From Talaromyces rugulosus (lineage: Eukaryota; Ascomycota; Eurotiomycetes; Eurotiales; Trichocomaceae): DNA of 64,000 nucleotides. Below the pieces are notes generated by a model. That model had not been told where the DNA came from and searched no databases. It worked only from the letters and a program-made list of their open reading frames with translations. Positions 47,658 to 57,901 of this stretch are shown here, one piece after another. The DNA is taken from the NCBI RefSeq assembly GCF_013368755.1, contig NC_049565.1:1178001-1242000 (forward strand). Reading direction: 5' to 3'. Position 1 is the stretch's first letter, and each line of letters opens with the position of its first letter. The position numbers and the translations under genes were made by a program.

Positions 47658-49454
47658 ATGCCAATTGTCAATCTAGATATCAAAAGGCCCGAAGCAATGC
47701 CCATTCAGGACAAATCCTCTCAAGAAGATGAAGATGTAGAGGAGGGCAATGCCAGTGCTCATAGCATGCGTCGCCAGTTCTCCGTTTGGTCTTTGGCAGC
47801 CCTTTGCCTTTGTTTGATGGCCACTTGGGAGGCTTTGTCGACTGTTGTCACGACAGCCCTGGCGAATGGAGGTGCTCCATGCTTTTTTTATAACTAGTCA
47901 GATATTCAACTATAGTCTTTTGGTTGCCATCTGCTCCGGCTAACCTCAGGGTTAGTATTCTGAGTTTCCTTGCCAGCGTCGCGGTGGCATCGTCTCTTGC
48001 TGAGATTGCATCTTCTTATCCAACGGCAGGAGGTAAATATTTCTCCTCTCAAAATGTCCTATAAGTTTATCTCCTGATACTAACTTCCAGCTAGGACAGT
48101 ATCATTGGGTGGCTTTGTTGGCCCCCTCACGAACGAGTGCCCTTGCCTCTTGGTTCACTGGCTGGATATCCTGCGGCGGCCAAATCGTACTTACTGCATC
48201 AGCTGCTTTCGCTGCTGGACTGGAGATGCAGGCTCTTATCACAGCGAATCATCCGGATTCATATCTGCCTCAAAGATGGCAAGGGATGCTTTTTTACTGG
48301 CTAGTTCTTGTATATGCCATGGTCGTCAACATGTGGGGATCCAAAATACTACCTCACACGAATATAGTATCTGGTATGATAGTCTATATTATTTTCCATT
48401 TATCACATTTCATGTACTCACTCAAACATCCCTATAGGTGTCATTCACATAGTAGCATTCATCGCTATCGTCGTTGTACTTGGAGTTATGGCTGAAAAAA
48501 ACGATTCGTATTTTGTATTTGCTCAAGTTACAAATACCAGTGGATGGAAAAACGATGGGATTTCGTGGCTTGTGGGCTTGCTTAGTACAGTATATCCATT
48601 CCTAGGGTACGTTATACTGCCAATTCCCAGTATGGAGTGGCAATATTAATTAATTCTTGGGTAGATATGACAGTGCAACCCATTTAGCCGAGGAAATGAA
48701 ACACCCAGCACGCGATGTTCCCCTTGCAATGGTTCTGAGTGTGGTCATCAACGGCATCATGGGGCTTGGATACTGTGTCATTTTGCTATATTCCATGACC
48801 AACCTGGATGAATTGCTGGCTTCTCCCACCACATTTCCCTTTATCCAACTCCTTCTTAACGTGACTTCTAGTAAAGTTGGGGCAACCTTGCTTACTATTA
48901 TCTGGGCATCAATTCCGGTCGCGGCAACAGTGGCAGGTACGACTTCGACATCGCGTACAGTGTGGGCTTTTGCTCGGGATGATGCTATTTTCTGTTCGGA
49001 ATACTTCTCACATATCGATACCCGTCTAGCTGTACCGGCTCGGGTAGTCGTTCTCATTACAATCTTGGAGATGCTACTGGGCCTATTGTACCTCGCAAGC
49101 TCAGCTTCATTTAATGCCGTTCTTTCCATGGCAATCCTCGGAATGTACGCGTCGTACATCTTGCCAATAATTTACATGTTGTTAAATGGCCGCAAAGAAG
49201 GGGTTCGTCGCCCGGGTCCATTCAGTCTCGGTCGCATAGGCGGGATCACTATCAACCTGATTGCAACAATATGGCTGGCATTTGCTATGATTTTCAGCAT
49301 GTTTCCTAATTACCAACCGGTGACACCACAAAACATGAATTACAGTGTTGTCGTCATGGGTGCATGGTGTCTTCTTGGGGGGGTCTACTATTTTGGCTTT
49401 GGTCGAGGGAAGTATTCGGGGCCAGCTATTGAGGTGCTTGAAATGGTGGAATGA
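47658..49454 (+). CDS. APC-superfamily amino acid/choline/GABA permease
   Basis: Exons 47658-47896, 47956-48032, 48095-48373, 48438-48606 and 48665-49454 give 517 residues with about 12 membrane helices. The first splice (TA|T) restores NGGAPCFFYN-Y-ILSFLASVAVA. Family landmarks are SVWSLAALCLCLMATWEALS, AEIASSYPTAGGQYHW, GWISCGGQIVLTASAAF, YDSATHLAEEMKHPARDVP (the conserved E-E-x-x-x-P-x-R-x-V-P loop) and VWAFARDD. It matches the fungal HNM1/UGA4-like choline or GABA permease group. Plasma-membrane importer; substrate not decidable from sequence. Confidence 0.88.
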
Positions 49455-50002
49455 ACTATTCAGCCTATCCTCTTCTATTTTAAGTCTGAGATGACATTAA
49501 TGTATCATCTTATGTAGGCTACACTGGGGATTTAGAAACAACATTTGAAAGTCTTTAGCAGATATGGCAATTTCCCGCAGTATATAATTCTACCGTGGTA
49601 TTTAAGATATCTACCATACTTCTTTTATTTACAAAACCATAGCCCCTCTCAACTGTCTGTGCTACGCCGAATTTCATATGTTGACCCATCGAGTTTGCAA
49701 CATTGAACAAGTTAACAGCGATTGAAATTCACAGATCGCTTACCATCGGAAATGAATAGACAATTGCGGGGAAACCGAGTCTGCGGAACGCTTTCCGCGG
49801 CGCCGGTTAAACTAGGTTATTATTATTACCTCGTCATTCCGGCGGGGAAATAGAAAACAACTGACCTCAACTCATCCATTGATTTTGTTTCAACAATATA
49901 AAACTGCGACGGTGAAAAGGGAGAGCACCACAATTAATTCAAAAAAAATTCTCCCGTCGAATTCATTCAGACAAAATAAAATCTACTCTAGACGACTCCA
50001 AA
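49455..50002. other. Intergenic with promoter of the Dabb gene
   Basis: 548 bp. GC-box-like GGCGCCGG near 49,800 and a TATA box near the right end. No gene. Confidence 0.45.
49897..49903 (+). promoter_or_regulatory. TATA box of the Dabb-domain gene
   Basis: TATAAAA about 100 nt upstream of the ATG at 50,003. Confidence 0.5.
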
Positions 50003-50395
50003 ATGTCTTCTGGTAAACAAATCACTCGAGTGACGCTCTTCAAGATTCCCGACCCGGCGAATCAGGAGAAACTTGCAAACATTTACAAGGAAATGCCTAC
50101 CAAGGCTAAGAAGGTAATTCTATATCTGCTCAATGAAGCAGGGGTTTGCATGCATAATGAATGGCTACTAAGGTGCAACCAGGACGGCAAACCATACATA
50201 GTCTCGGTAAAGGCAGGTCCAACTATCGAAGACCAACGCAACCAAGGATACACTTTGGCGGCTGTTTCTACTTTCGCATCACTTGAAGACATGAAATATT
50301 ACGATACTGGATGCGAGGCCCATGATGCACTAAAGGTGGAGGCTAAGAAGATGCATCAGGGAATATTGGTGGTGTTCTATGAGAGTAGCGCTTAG
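50003..50395 (+). CDS. Stress-responsive A/B barrel (Dabb) domain protein
   Basis: Exons 50003-50113 and 50183-50395 give 107 residues. The intron (50114-50182, 69 nt, GTAATT..CCAG with a CTACTAAG-like branch site) has no in-frame stop, so a read-through of 130 residues is also open. Removing it restores the compact Dabb pattern: RVTLFKIPDPANQEKLANIY, DGKPYIVSVKAGP, YTLAAVSTFASLEDMKYYD and a closing VVFYES strand. Dimeric ferredoxin-like alpha+beta barrel proteins of this type are small, cytosolic, and often sit in aromatic or secondary metabolite loci. No reaction can be assigned. Confidence 0.8.
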   Translation: MSSGKQITRVTLFKIPDPANQEKLANIYKEMPTKAKKVILYLLNEAGVCMHNEWLLRCNQDGKPYIVSVKAGPTIEDQRNQGYTLAAVSTFASLEDMKYYDTGCEAHDALKVEAKKMHQGILVVFYESSA

Positions 50396-50791
50396 TTCCT
50401 GCTGTCGTTTTACTTTTTCCACGTTCTGTAGCATTAATAAAGAGATAAATTAAAAGAGAGAAGAGGAAATTCATGTATTTTCATTCGTGCTAGGATATAA
50501 TGGATTGTGATGTGTATAATTTAGGCTAACTAGATTGCAACTTCAACCGAACAATCAGTTGGTTGATTCAATGTTATATTGCCAATAAAACGTTATATCG
50601 ACGTGGAAAGGTAGCATTCGAACGCTGAGCGACAAGGCTTCTTAGCCCTAAGTATCTCTAGTGTTGAGTAATCTACTACGAGTTCCAAACTTTCAAATGT
50701 TCTAGGTAGGTAAAGAAATCAAACAGGTAGCAATACTGCCCAAATCTGAATAACGTATATCTATCTACTAGCTATATACTGTTATGTACTG
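50396..50791. other. Intergenic between convergent genes
   Basis: 396 bp between the Dabb stop and the fumarylacetoacetase stop. No gene or tRNA could be folded by eye. Confidence 0.45.
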
Positions 50792-52154
50792 CTATTTACG
50801 AGACACGGCGGGTAGAATGGTCCCAACAGCTTCTCCAAAACCAACCAAAGCGCCTTCTTCGCCGCTCCATCCGCGAATAGTGATGGTGTCTCCATCTTCT
50901 AAGAATTTGCGCTCTTCGCCGCCGTTGAGCTTTAGCGTTACCTTTCCTCCCTGTATCTGCTCCAAGAGACTACCCTGTGTACCAGACTCTTCTCCACTGA
51001 TCGTTCCCGAGCCAAACAAATCACCGGTTCGGAGAGGACAGCCAGACACTGAATGGTGTGCTAGCATTTGTGGCCATGACCATAAGAGTTTGCGAGCGTT
51101 TGTCCGAATAATTGTTGTTGAAATTCCGCTCGCAGCTACCATAGCACAAGTCAAGTCAGTCTCAGAGACGTTACGCGTTTATCACACGGAAAAACTTACT
51201 CTTAAGATCAACCTCTAGATCTATATCAATAACATTGTTCTTTTTGTTTTCCTGCAGATAGCTCTGCAGTTGAGTAGTATTCTGCAAGCCCGTCGAGGAA
51301 AAGGGTTCCAATGCATCCGCTAATACCACCCAAGGGCTGATGGTAGTTCCAAAATTCTTGGCATTGAAAGGGCCCAGCGGGACATACTCCCAGGTCTGAA
51401 TGTCTCTTGCTGACCAGTCATTCATCAATACATAGCCGAAGATGTGCTCGTGAGCCTTGTTGACGTCTATCGAGTCTCCGAGCTCGTTTCCGCGACTGAC
51501 AAACATTCCAAGCTCAAGCTCAATGTCCAGCCGACGGCATGGTGCGAAAATGGGAACTTTGGGTTCCGCCTTGGGATCTGGTAGAATCTGGCCCCATGGT
51601 CGTTTTAAAGCCGTTCCAGAAACAACGACAGACGAAGCACGGCCATGATAGGCAACCGGGATATGTTCGTAGTTTGGTTGTAGTGCGTTTTCGGGGCCTC
51701 GAAATAGGGTTCCCACGTTGAAAGCGTGATTTCTCCCGGCGAAAAAGTCGGTGTAGTCTCCGATTTCCAACGGCAAATGAGTGTCCGCATCTTTGAGTTG
51801 TATTAGGGCTTGCTGCCTAAGGCTCTCGTTTTTCTCCAAGAGACTCGCATATGGGGAGTTTTCAGTGAATACTTCTTGTAAGTATTTCCGGACTTCCCGG
51901 TGGAATGGTCTTCCCAGCGCCGCAAATGCATTCAATGTCAATTTTGAAAAGACATCCTTTTCTTTTTCAATTACCGTAGAAGCAGAAAACCCTTTGTTTT
52001 CCGCAAATATTCTCAAATCAAGAACATTATCTCCGATGGCCACGGCTGGATGTGGGGTTTTATTGGCGGCAGTCGAGATAATGCCGAATGGGATGTTGGC
52101 TATTGAGAATGGAGATTTTGGAGGAATTGGTAACCATGATTTTGGAAACGCCAT
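50792..52154 (-). CDS. fahA: Fumarylacetoacetase (fumarylacetoacetate hydrolase)
   Basis: Exons 52154-51200 and 51135-50792 give 432 residues, full family length. The last step of homogentisate/tyrosine/phenylacetate breakdown: fumarylacetoacetate to fumarate and acetoacetate. The N-terminal FAH_N domain starts SPFSIANIPFGIIST. The catalytic domain shows the metal ligands in LDIELELGMFV and LMNDWSARDIQTWEY, then GPFNAKNFGTTISPWVV and LRTGDLFGSGTISG. The start at 52,154 matches the family; an in-frame ATG at 52,181 is 27 nt upstream. It is divergent from a phacB-like P450 that makes homogentisate, so both ends of one catabolic route share a 757-bp promoter. I cannot tell whether this is the main FahA or a paralogue. 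Confidence 0.9.
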
Positions 52155-52911
52155 AGTGAAAACTTTTGGTAAATCTATCATGTATAAGATTGTCTATGAG
52201 TGAAAGCGTTAGAGCGCTCATTTATTGAGTAACTTTATGAGGGGAAATCACGTATGAAACACCGTCGTTTCGCAATTGATAGGATCTAGTTCCGAATCCC
52301 TAGGATGTTATTCCATGGGTTAATATCTCCCCCAAAATATGTGGGATACATTCCCGGAATTGATTCCGTCTCCATGGTTCCTTAACACATGATGTCATGT
52401 ATTGAATTTGAATGTTACTCGGTGAGCGGTGAAACAAGCCAAATTTTGATTGTTGTAATTAATCTTTGTTCTTTTCTGTTATTGAACAAGGTAAAAAGAT
52501 TAGGGTATGTTAGTACAACCACTCATTGGACTGTACAGGCAGTAAAAAGCCGTCGGATAATAGTGACGGAACTAGACGTATTGCGTACTGAGTTAACAAC
52601 CAATAATTTATTTTTCCTATAATATTCCACTCAAATTCAGCTACAGTTCCGTTGAAGCGTATTGGTAAGTATCGCCAAGCGGGATTTCTCCGCACTTGAG
52701 GTCCCATTTTACCCCAGGATCCCCCGGGATGTACATTCCGGTTCCGTGTTGTCCAACAATAAGCTTAGTTTACGGTGGGGGAAATAATCACATCCAGCAA
52801 CTTGCGGGCATCACGTGTATTTTAAATTTGCATGTATAAATAGGGTACGGTCTCACTTGCTTACTCGTCAAAGTCTTGCGACTACAGAAACATACGAGAC
52901 CCAGAGTCACC
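52155..52911. promoter_or_regulatory. Divergent promoter fahA / phacB-like P450
   Basis: 757 bp. On the P450 side it has TCACGTG (E-box-like, about 52,811-52,817) and TATAAATA at 52,835-52,842, about 75 nt before the ATG. CCCCGG/CCCCAG-like motifs near 52,713-52,725 could be CreA sites. Shared control of the two catabolic genes is an inference from the arrangement. Confidence 0.5.
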
Positions 52912-54584
52912 ATGGCGATCCAAGAAGTAGTCGAACGTTTGCAAGATAAACTCACCACCCTACAAGTGGTCTTTCAGTACATAGTCACGGGTCTACTATT
53001 GATTCCCGTGTTATATGTGCTGATCAATGAGTTTATTCGCAGCGGGGCACGGATTGCCAATTTGAAGGGCCCCCGCGGTCTGCCCTTGATAGGAAATTTG
53101 CACCAAATCCGGGTGAACGCAGCAGAGCAGTATCGCCAGTGGGCGAAAAAATATGGCGGTGTCTATCAAATTCAACTGGGAAATATCCCGGTTGTTGTCG
53201 TCAATACAGCCGGGGCAGCCAAGGTTATCTTTGGAAATAATGCCCTGAGTTCCAGGCCTGAATTCTACACTTTTCACAAGGTATGTTTCTTTGGATTTCC
53301 TTAAATGGCCTAAACTAATGCGAATGGTTCAAGGTCATATCAAACACGGCTGGCACTACAATTGGCACTTCTCCGTATAGCGATTCCCTCAAAAGACGCA
53401 GAAAGGGCGCCGCATCTGCCCTCAACCGGCCTGCTGTGCAGACCTATATGTCGCATTTGGACATCGAGAGCAAAGACTTCGTCAAGGAGCTGCTTGAGTA
53501 TGGGAAATCCGGGGCAGAGGGAATTGATCCAATGCCAATGATTCAGCGCCTGTCTCTCAGTCTCGCACTCACGTTGAACTGGGGCATACGTATGGATTCG
53601 CAACAGTCGGATCTTTTCCACGAGATCACGCATGTTGAGGAAGAGATCAGTCACTTCCGCAGCACGACCGGTAACCTGCAAGATTACATTCCGTTGATCC
53701 GTCTGAATCCGTTTAGCCTGGGTTCGGTCAAAGCGCGTGAGATGCGTAACCGACGCGATGTGTATCTGACGGCTCTCAATAAGGGGCTTGACGAACGCAT
53801 CGCCAATGGGACCCATAAGCCCTGCATCCAAGCCAATGTCATATTGGATAAAGATACAAAGCTAAATAGTGAAGAGCTCACCTCAATTAGCTTGACAATG
53901 CTTTCGGGAGGTCTTGATACCATCACCACCCTTGTCGCTTGGAGTGTGGCTTTACTAGCTCAGCGGCCGGATATTCAGAACACAGCGCTGAAGGCAATCC
54001 AGAAAACATACGGTACCGATCAGCCTCTGTGTGACGCGGAAGATGACCAGCAATGCCAGTACATCGTCGCATTGGTGCGCGAATGTCTTCGGTACTATAC
54101 TGTTTTACGGCTGGCTCTCCCTCGTGTCTCAGTCAAGGACGTCATCCACGAAGGAGTTCGCATTCCAAAGGGCACTGTCATCTTCCTAAATGCATGGGCC
54201 TGCAATATGGGTATGTCTGCTTTTGTTGTATTCTATTTCCATTTTCTAACAAGATTTCTAGACCCCGAAGTATGGAGCGATCCTGAAGTATTTCGACCGG
54301 AGCGCTGGTTCGAGAACGAGGATGCGCCAATGTTCACTTATGGCATGGGCTATCGCATGTGTGCAGGCTCACTACTGGCAAATCGTGAGCTCTATCTTAC
54401 TTTTATTCGCTTGCTCAATTCTTTCCGTATAGAAAAGGTCGACGACGTCGATGTCCACCCAGTTCGTGGCAATATGGACCCGACCAGCTTGGTGTCGATG
54501 CCGCAGCGTTATCGAGCTCGCTTTGTGCCGCGAAATAAAAATGCTCTGCGCAACGCGCTGGACAAGTTTGTGGCTGTTGAGTGA
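52912..54584 (+). CDS. phacB: Cytochrome P450, CYP504-type (3-hydroxyphenylacetate 6-hydroxylase-like)
   Basis: Exons 52912-53280, 53334-54210 and 54262-54584 give 522 residues; ATG in a CACCATGG context. N-terminal membrane anchor (YIVTGLLLIPVLYVLI), then GPRGLPLIGNLHQI. Landmarks are LSSRPEFYTFHK, GTTIGTSPYSDSLKRRRKG, the I-helix LSGGLDTITTLV, the K-helix VRECLRYYTVLRLALPR, FRPERW and the heme loop FTYGMGYRMCAG with Cys about 449. These signatures match the CYP504 family, and the MAIQE start and other blocks are closest to A. nidulans PhacB as I know it. PhacB converts 3-hydroxyphenylacetate to homogentisate. The neighbouring fahA supports this assignment. PhacA (phenylacetate 2-hydroxylase) is the main alternative. 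Confidence 0.85.
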
Positions 54585-56431
54585 TTTTTCCCCCTCATCT
54601 AGTGCTTATTCACATCTGCCTCCTTTTGTTTGCGTTCTAGACGCGGCCCTTGTAGATTTCGAAAAGATTGTAGGTAAGCTTGTTAGTCTCGGAACATAGC
54701 TAATGCCCCATGAGCCAAACATGCAAAACAAATCCATTCCGGGCTTTATTGGTTTTCATTCTTATCAGTATCCTAAAAGCAAGGCCGACAGTATTGTTTT
54801 TATTTTGACGATTTTGGCTGGTTATTAGTCCGACCACACACCAGTTAGCCAAGTCCTAAGTATAGCGACGGGCTTGCAAACCGTACCAAACCTTGTCTAG
54901 GGAGGTGGTGCAAGAGGACGATCAGTGCCAGTCGATGTAACTGCATGCATGACTGAAGACTCACGGTTCACAACACTGGTGACACCGGCCTGCAATGCGC
55001 ATTGTCGTCAACGGCCTGCAAGCTAGGCCTCCGTATTCAAGAAACCCTAAAATCATTCTACGAATCCGTTGCCAGGATTAATTGCGTTCGGGGCTAGACT
55101 CCAGCTTCCTCGTACATGACGAAAATGCAACCAAGTAATAATAATGAATGGCAGCGGGGGGCGCCGGACTTAACCAGGCCTAAAGATTAGCGACGAACCA
55201 TAGCAGCCCACGGCATTATTAGCCAGCGAGCCACTCTTCAAGCCTCGGAAATGGAATATCCCCGGTGGCCCACCGCTATAGTTGGCCCTGACTTTTTTTT
55301 TCTTCTTCCTTTCTCTTCTCCGTCAGACGTGTCCCACTGTCCAGTGTCGACAGGGTCATAGCAGCTGGTTCGCTAAGGAGGTAAGCTTCGGCCGTCGCAA
55401 GATCTCGGATCTGAGCAACCTCATTTCTCGCACGGCCATATCATTCAATGCTAAGAACTTGTTCACGGCAAGTCCATGTTCCTTAAATTAAGAGGTCCAC
55501 CTCGAACCCCATCAAGCTCTTACCACTTCGAATTTAGTAACTAGCCTAGTGCTGCGCTATCCAGAGGATCTACCACCTCACCTATCTCTAGCAGCCTAGC
55601 GTGCCCGCAGAGCCCTTGTTTTCGGGCCGTCAAGCGCTGACCAGTGACGCTTGAGGCTGGCTGAACAAGTCTAATCAAGACAACTGCGCAGTGCTCGCAC
55701 CAGTTTGTCCAATAATAGACCGAATCCGGAAGCTCTGCTCTGACGGCTTTAGGAGGGCGGCCCATCCTCCTGAGCCGCTGAGGGTCTCCGAGCCTCGAGG
55801 ACTGACACCTTCTGGGAAGAAGTGCAGGGATTGACATGTTCATCTGCCCGGCCCGCAGTAGGTTCCAGCGATCCTAATGGCCAGCTAGGATATCCTCCAT
55901 GATTGCTCGGTATCACACACAGCAACTTGAGACCCAGGATCACCGGCACAGCCATGAGACTTTCCCCTTTGGAGCCCGACGTGCCTTGACACGGACCAAC
56001 ACTGTCCAACAGGGCCTTTTTCTCCCTAATGCTCCGGCGCCATGCATCCATTCATTGGCTCGGTTCTTTTGGCCAGCGATGGCCAAGCAAGTGCCAGAAG
56101 ATGCAACCATAACAATACTAGCCAGTCAGATAGCTCGACCTACGGCACGAAGCTCTAGACCGAGTTAAGTATTCCCTCGAAATTATGACATGCTACCGTG
56201 CATGTCCGTGGTCATGCACTATCAAGGGATAAGCTAGCATTAGTGCTGCAAACTTGGAAGCTGCTCACGTTCTGTCCTGGCCGGAGTTATAGTATTATTT
56301 GTTTGTGGACTGTCTTCCTTGTTTCTTTTCCTCTTTTTTTTTTCACCTTCGCGCAGTTTACCACGCATAATACCCGGCTAAGAGCCTCTTTCCTCGTCGT
56401 CGACTAAGGCTTCTCCTTCAGGTCACACACA
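54585..56431. other. 1.85-kb gene-poor spacer
   Basis: Between the P450 stop and the SLATT-like gene. Composition is balanced, and the overlapping 100-codon frames on the minus strand (55,541-56,051) have no motif and no splice logic. A long T/C tract at 56,320-56,345 probably belongs to the promoter/5' UTR of the SLATT-like gene. I see no gene, tRNA or transposon frame. Confidence 0.45.
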
Positions 56432-57712
56432 ATGAAGTTCTTCTCACTCGACCGAGAAGAAAAGGGCTTGCCTCCGCCGGCAAGCAATAATAACAATGTC
56501 CCTCGAGGGCCACCTTTTTATACCCAGTCGAATCCCACACAACCTGTTCCGGAGCCAGAGTACAACGTGGATCGTGATCGTGAACGACTCAATCGTGTGT
56601 ATAACGTACAATTAAACAGTCTTGTGCCAGCAGACAACAAACTTCTCATATTCCGCTCCTTGACTGGCATTGATCATGTGCCCGTCCTCTCCAAGGATGG
56701 GTTCTTCCACCCTCGCAACGTTCCCAACCTTGGTATCTATACACGCGTCGTGAAAGCGGAACAGACTGCCGCGTTTCGCTATCGCTGTTTCAGCATATTG
56801 ATCAACACCTGTCTGGCTGTGCAGATTGTTGTTGCCGCCGCATTGACTGCTATTGGTGCTGCTCAAGGCCCCCATGGAGTTATCACTGCGTTTGGTGCTA
56901 TCAACACCATAATGGCCGGTATATTGACCTATCTTCGTGGTTCTGGACTGCCTAATCGCGAGAAGACCATCGAGAAAGCCTGGGGTCAAGTGCGCGAGTA
57001 CATCGAACAGCGCGAACGCGAGTTCTGTCTAGAGGGGTGCATGCTCAGTGTCGACGAGGAAGTCCGCACCGTTGAACGTATGTATGAAGAGGTCCGCATA
57101 CAAACGGAATCTGGCAGCTCTGAAGGTGGAGGTGTTAGAGGCTTTGAATCATTGCGCAACATCAAACACAAAGAAAGTGTACTGCCAATGGGAGTCGCCA
57201 AAGAAATCTCACAGTCCCATATGGATACGGCCAAGGCTGCTGTTGGGGCACAATCAGACCGGGTTGAAGGCAGTGTTCGTGATCGACTTTCTCACTACGG
57301 TGATCAGTATCGACACACAAGCGATAATGTGCGGCAAACGGGAGACAATTCTCGACACCAAGGGGAAGGCCGCTTCGACCAGCTCAAGGAAGGGCTTCAA
57401 CAGGTTCGGGAACATTTCCAGCACACAGGCGACCAGACACGCAGCACAGGCGAGAGTCAAGCCGGAAACATTCGCGATGAACTTCGACATGCTGGGGATC
57501 TTTTCAGACACGCAAGCGACAACTTCCGGAGCACGGGAGAAAATATTCGGAATACAGGCGAAAACCTTCGACACACGGGTGATGGTCAGATCCATCAAGC
57601 AAGTGAACAGGCTCGACACGCGGGAGAAGCCCTGCAGAATCCTGAGATTCATGTTTCTATTCAAGCAGATGGGAACTCGAAACAAACTCAGACCGAAAAG
57701 GATTTTCAATAA
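56432..57712 (+). CDS. SLATT-like 2TM membrane protein with heptad-repeat tail
   Basis: Single exon of 426 residues. A Pro/Asn-rich N-terminus leads to ADNKLLIFRSLTGI and NLGIYTRVVKAEQTAAFRYR, followed by two membrane helices (about 120-144, INTCLAVQIVVAAALTAIGA; about 148-168, AFGAINTIMAGILTYLRG) and a cytosolic helix rich in Arg/Glu. This order matches the fungal SLATT domain (SMODS- and SLOG-associating 2TM effector type), a family linked in bacteria to membrane effectors of nucleotide-signal systems. Residues about 290-402 are a degenerate seven-residue repeat of the pattern [T/A]-[G/S]-[D/E]-N-x-R-[H/S/N]. Function in fungi is unknown. The repeats keep other frames open, so overlapping frames here are shadows. 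Confidence 0.72.
   Translation: MKFFSLDREEKGLPPPASNNNNVPRGPPFYTQSNPTQPVPEPEYNVDRDRERLNRVYNVQLNSLVPADNKLLIFRSLTGIDHVPVLSKDGFFHPRNVPNLGIYTRVVKAEQTAAFRYRCFSILINTCLAVQIVVAAALTAIGAAQGPHGVITAFGAINTIMAGILTYLRGSGLPNREKTIEKAWGQVREYIEQREREFCLEGCMLSVDEEVRTVERMYEEVRIQTESGSSEGGGVRGFESLRNIKHKESVLPMGVAKEISQSHMDTAKAAVGAQSDRVEGSVRDRLSHYGDQYRHTSDNVRQTGDNSRHQGEGRFDQLKEGLQQVREHFQHTGDQTRSTGESQAGNIRDELRHAGDLFRHASDNFRSTGENIRNTGENLRHTGDGQIHQASEQARHAGEALQNPEIHVSIQADGNSKQTQTEKDFQ
57299..57638 (+). repeat. Degenerate 21-bp (seven-codon) tandem repeat inside the SLATT-like gene
   Basis: Encodes successive heptads such as TGDQTRS, AGDLFRH, ASDNFRS, TGENIRN, TGENLRH. The DNA period is 21 bp, with divergence at third positions and an irregular centre (about 57,365-57,425). 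Predicted to be amphipathic helix or an extended charged rod. Confidence 0.75.
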
Positions 57713-57901
57713 CCCTTTTCACATTTGCTTCGACTGAAGGTCTGGATTAGTGATGTTTTGCGCAGGGGATATAAAACGCATGGAAACGTACATAGAGCAC
57801 GCGTTTGTCTTTGGTTTGTGTTGTCTTATGACTGCATATGCCTATAATACCATAATCATCATATTATAATACATAAATATATCAAGTTCATAGATTTCTC
57901 C

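Noticed and set aside
47881..47955. Stop after FYN in the APC permease read as a truncation
   Set aside because: A GTCAGA..TTAG intron (47,897-47,955, branch GCTAACC) restores the family sequence exactly, so the gene is intact.
50581..50680. tRNA-like TTCGAA loop near 50,617
   Set aside because: The flanking bases do not form a five-base-pair T stem or an acceptor stem; no cloverleaf could be drawn. Other TTCGAA/TTCAAAT sites in the window failed in the same way.
55541..56051. Two overlapping 100-codon minus-strand frames
   Set aside because: Arg/Pro-rich composition without domain, start context or splicing; most likely accidental in GC-balanced promoter DNA.
57254..57709. 151-codon antisense frame and a 229-codon overlapping plus-strand frame (57,048-57,737) over the SLATT-like gene
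   Set aside because: The 21-bp repeats keep several frames free of stops. The composition of these frames simply mirrors the repeat, and the main frame has the membrane helices and a family-like N-terminus.
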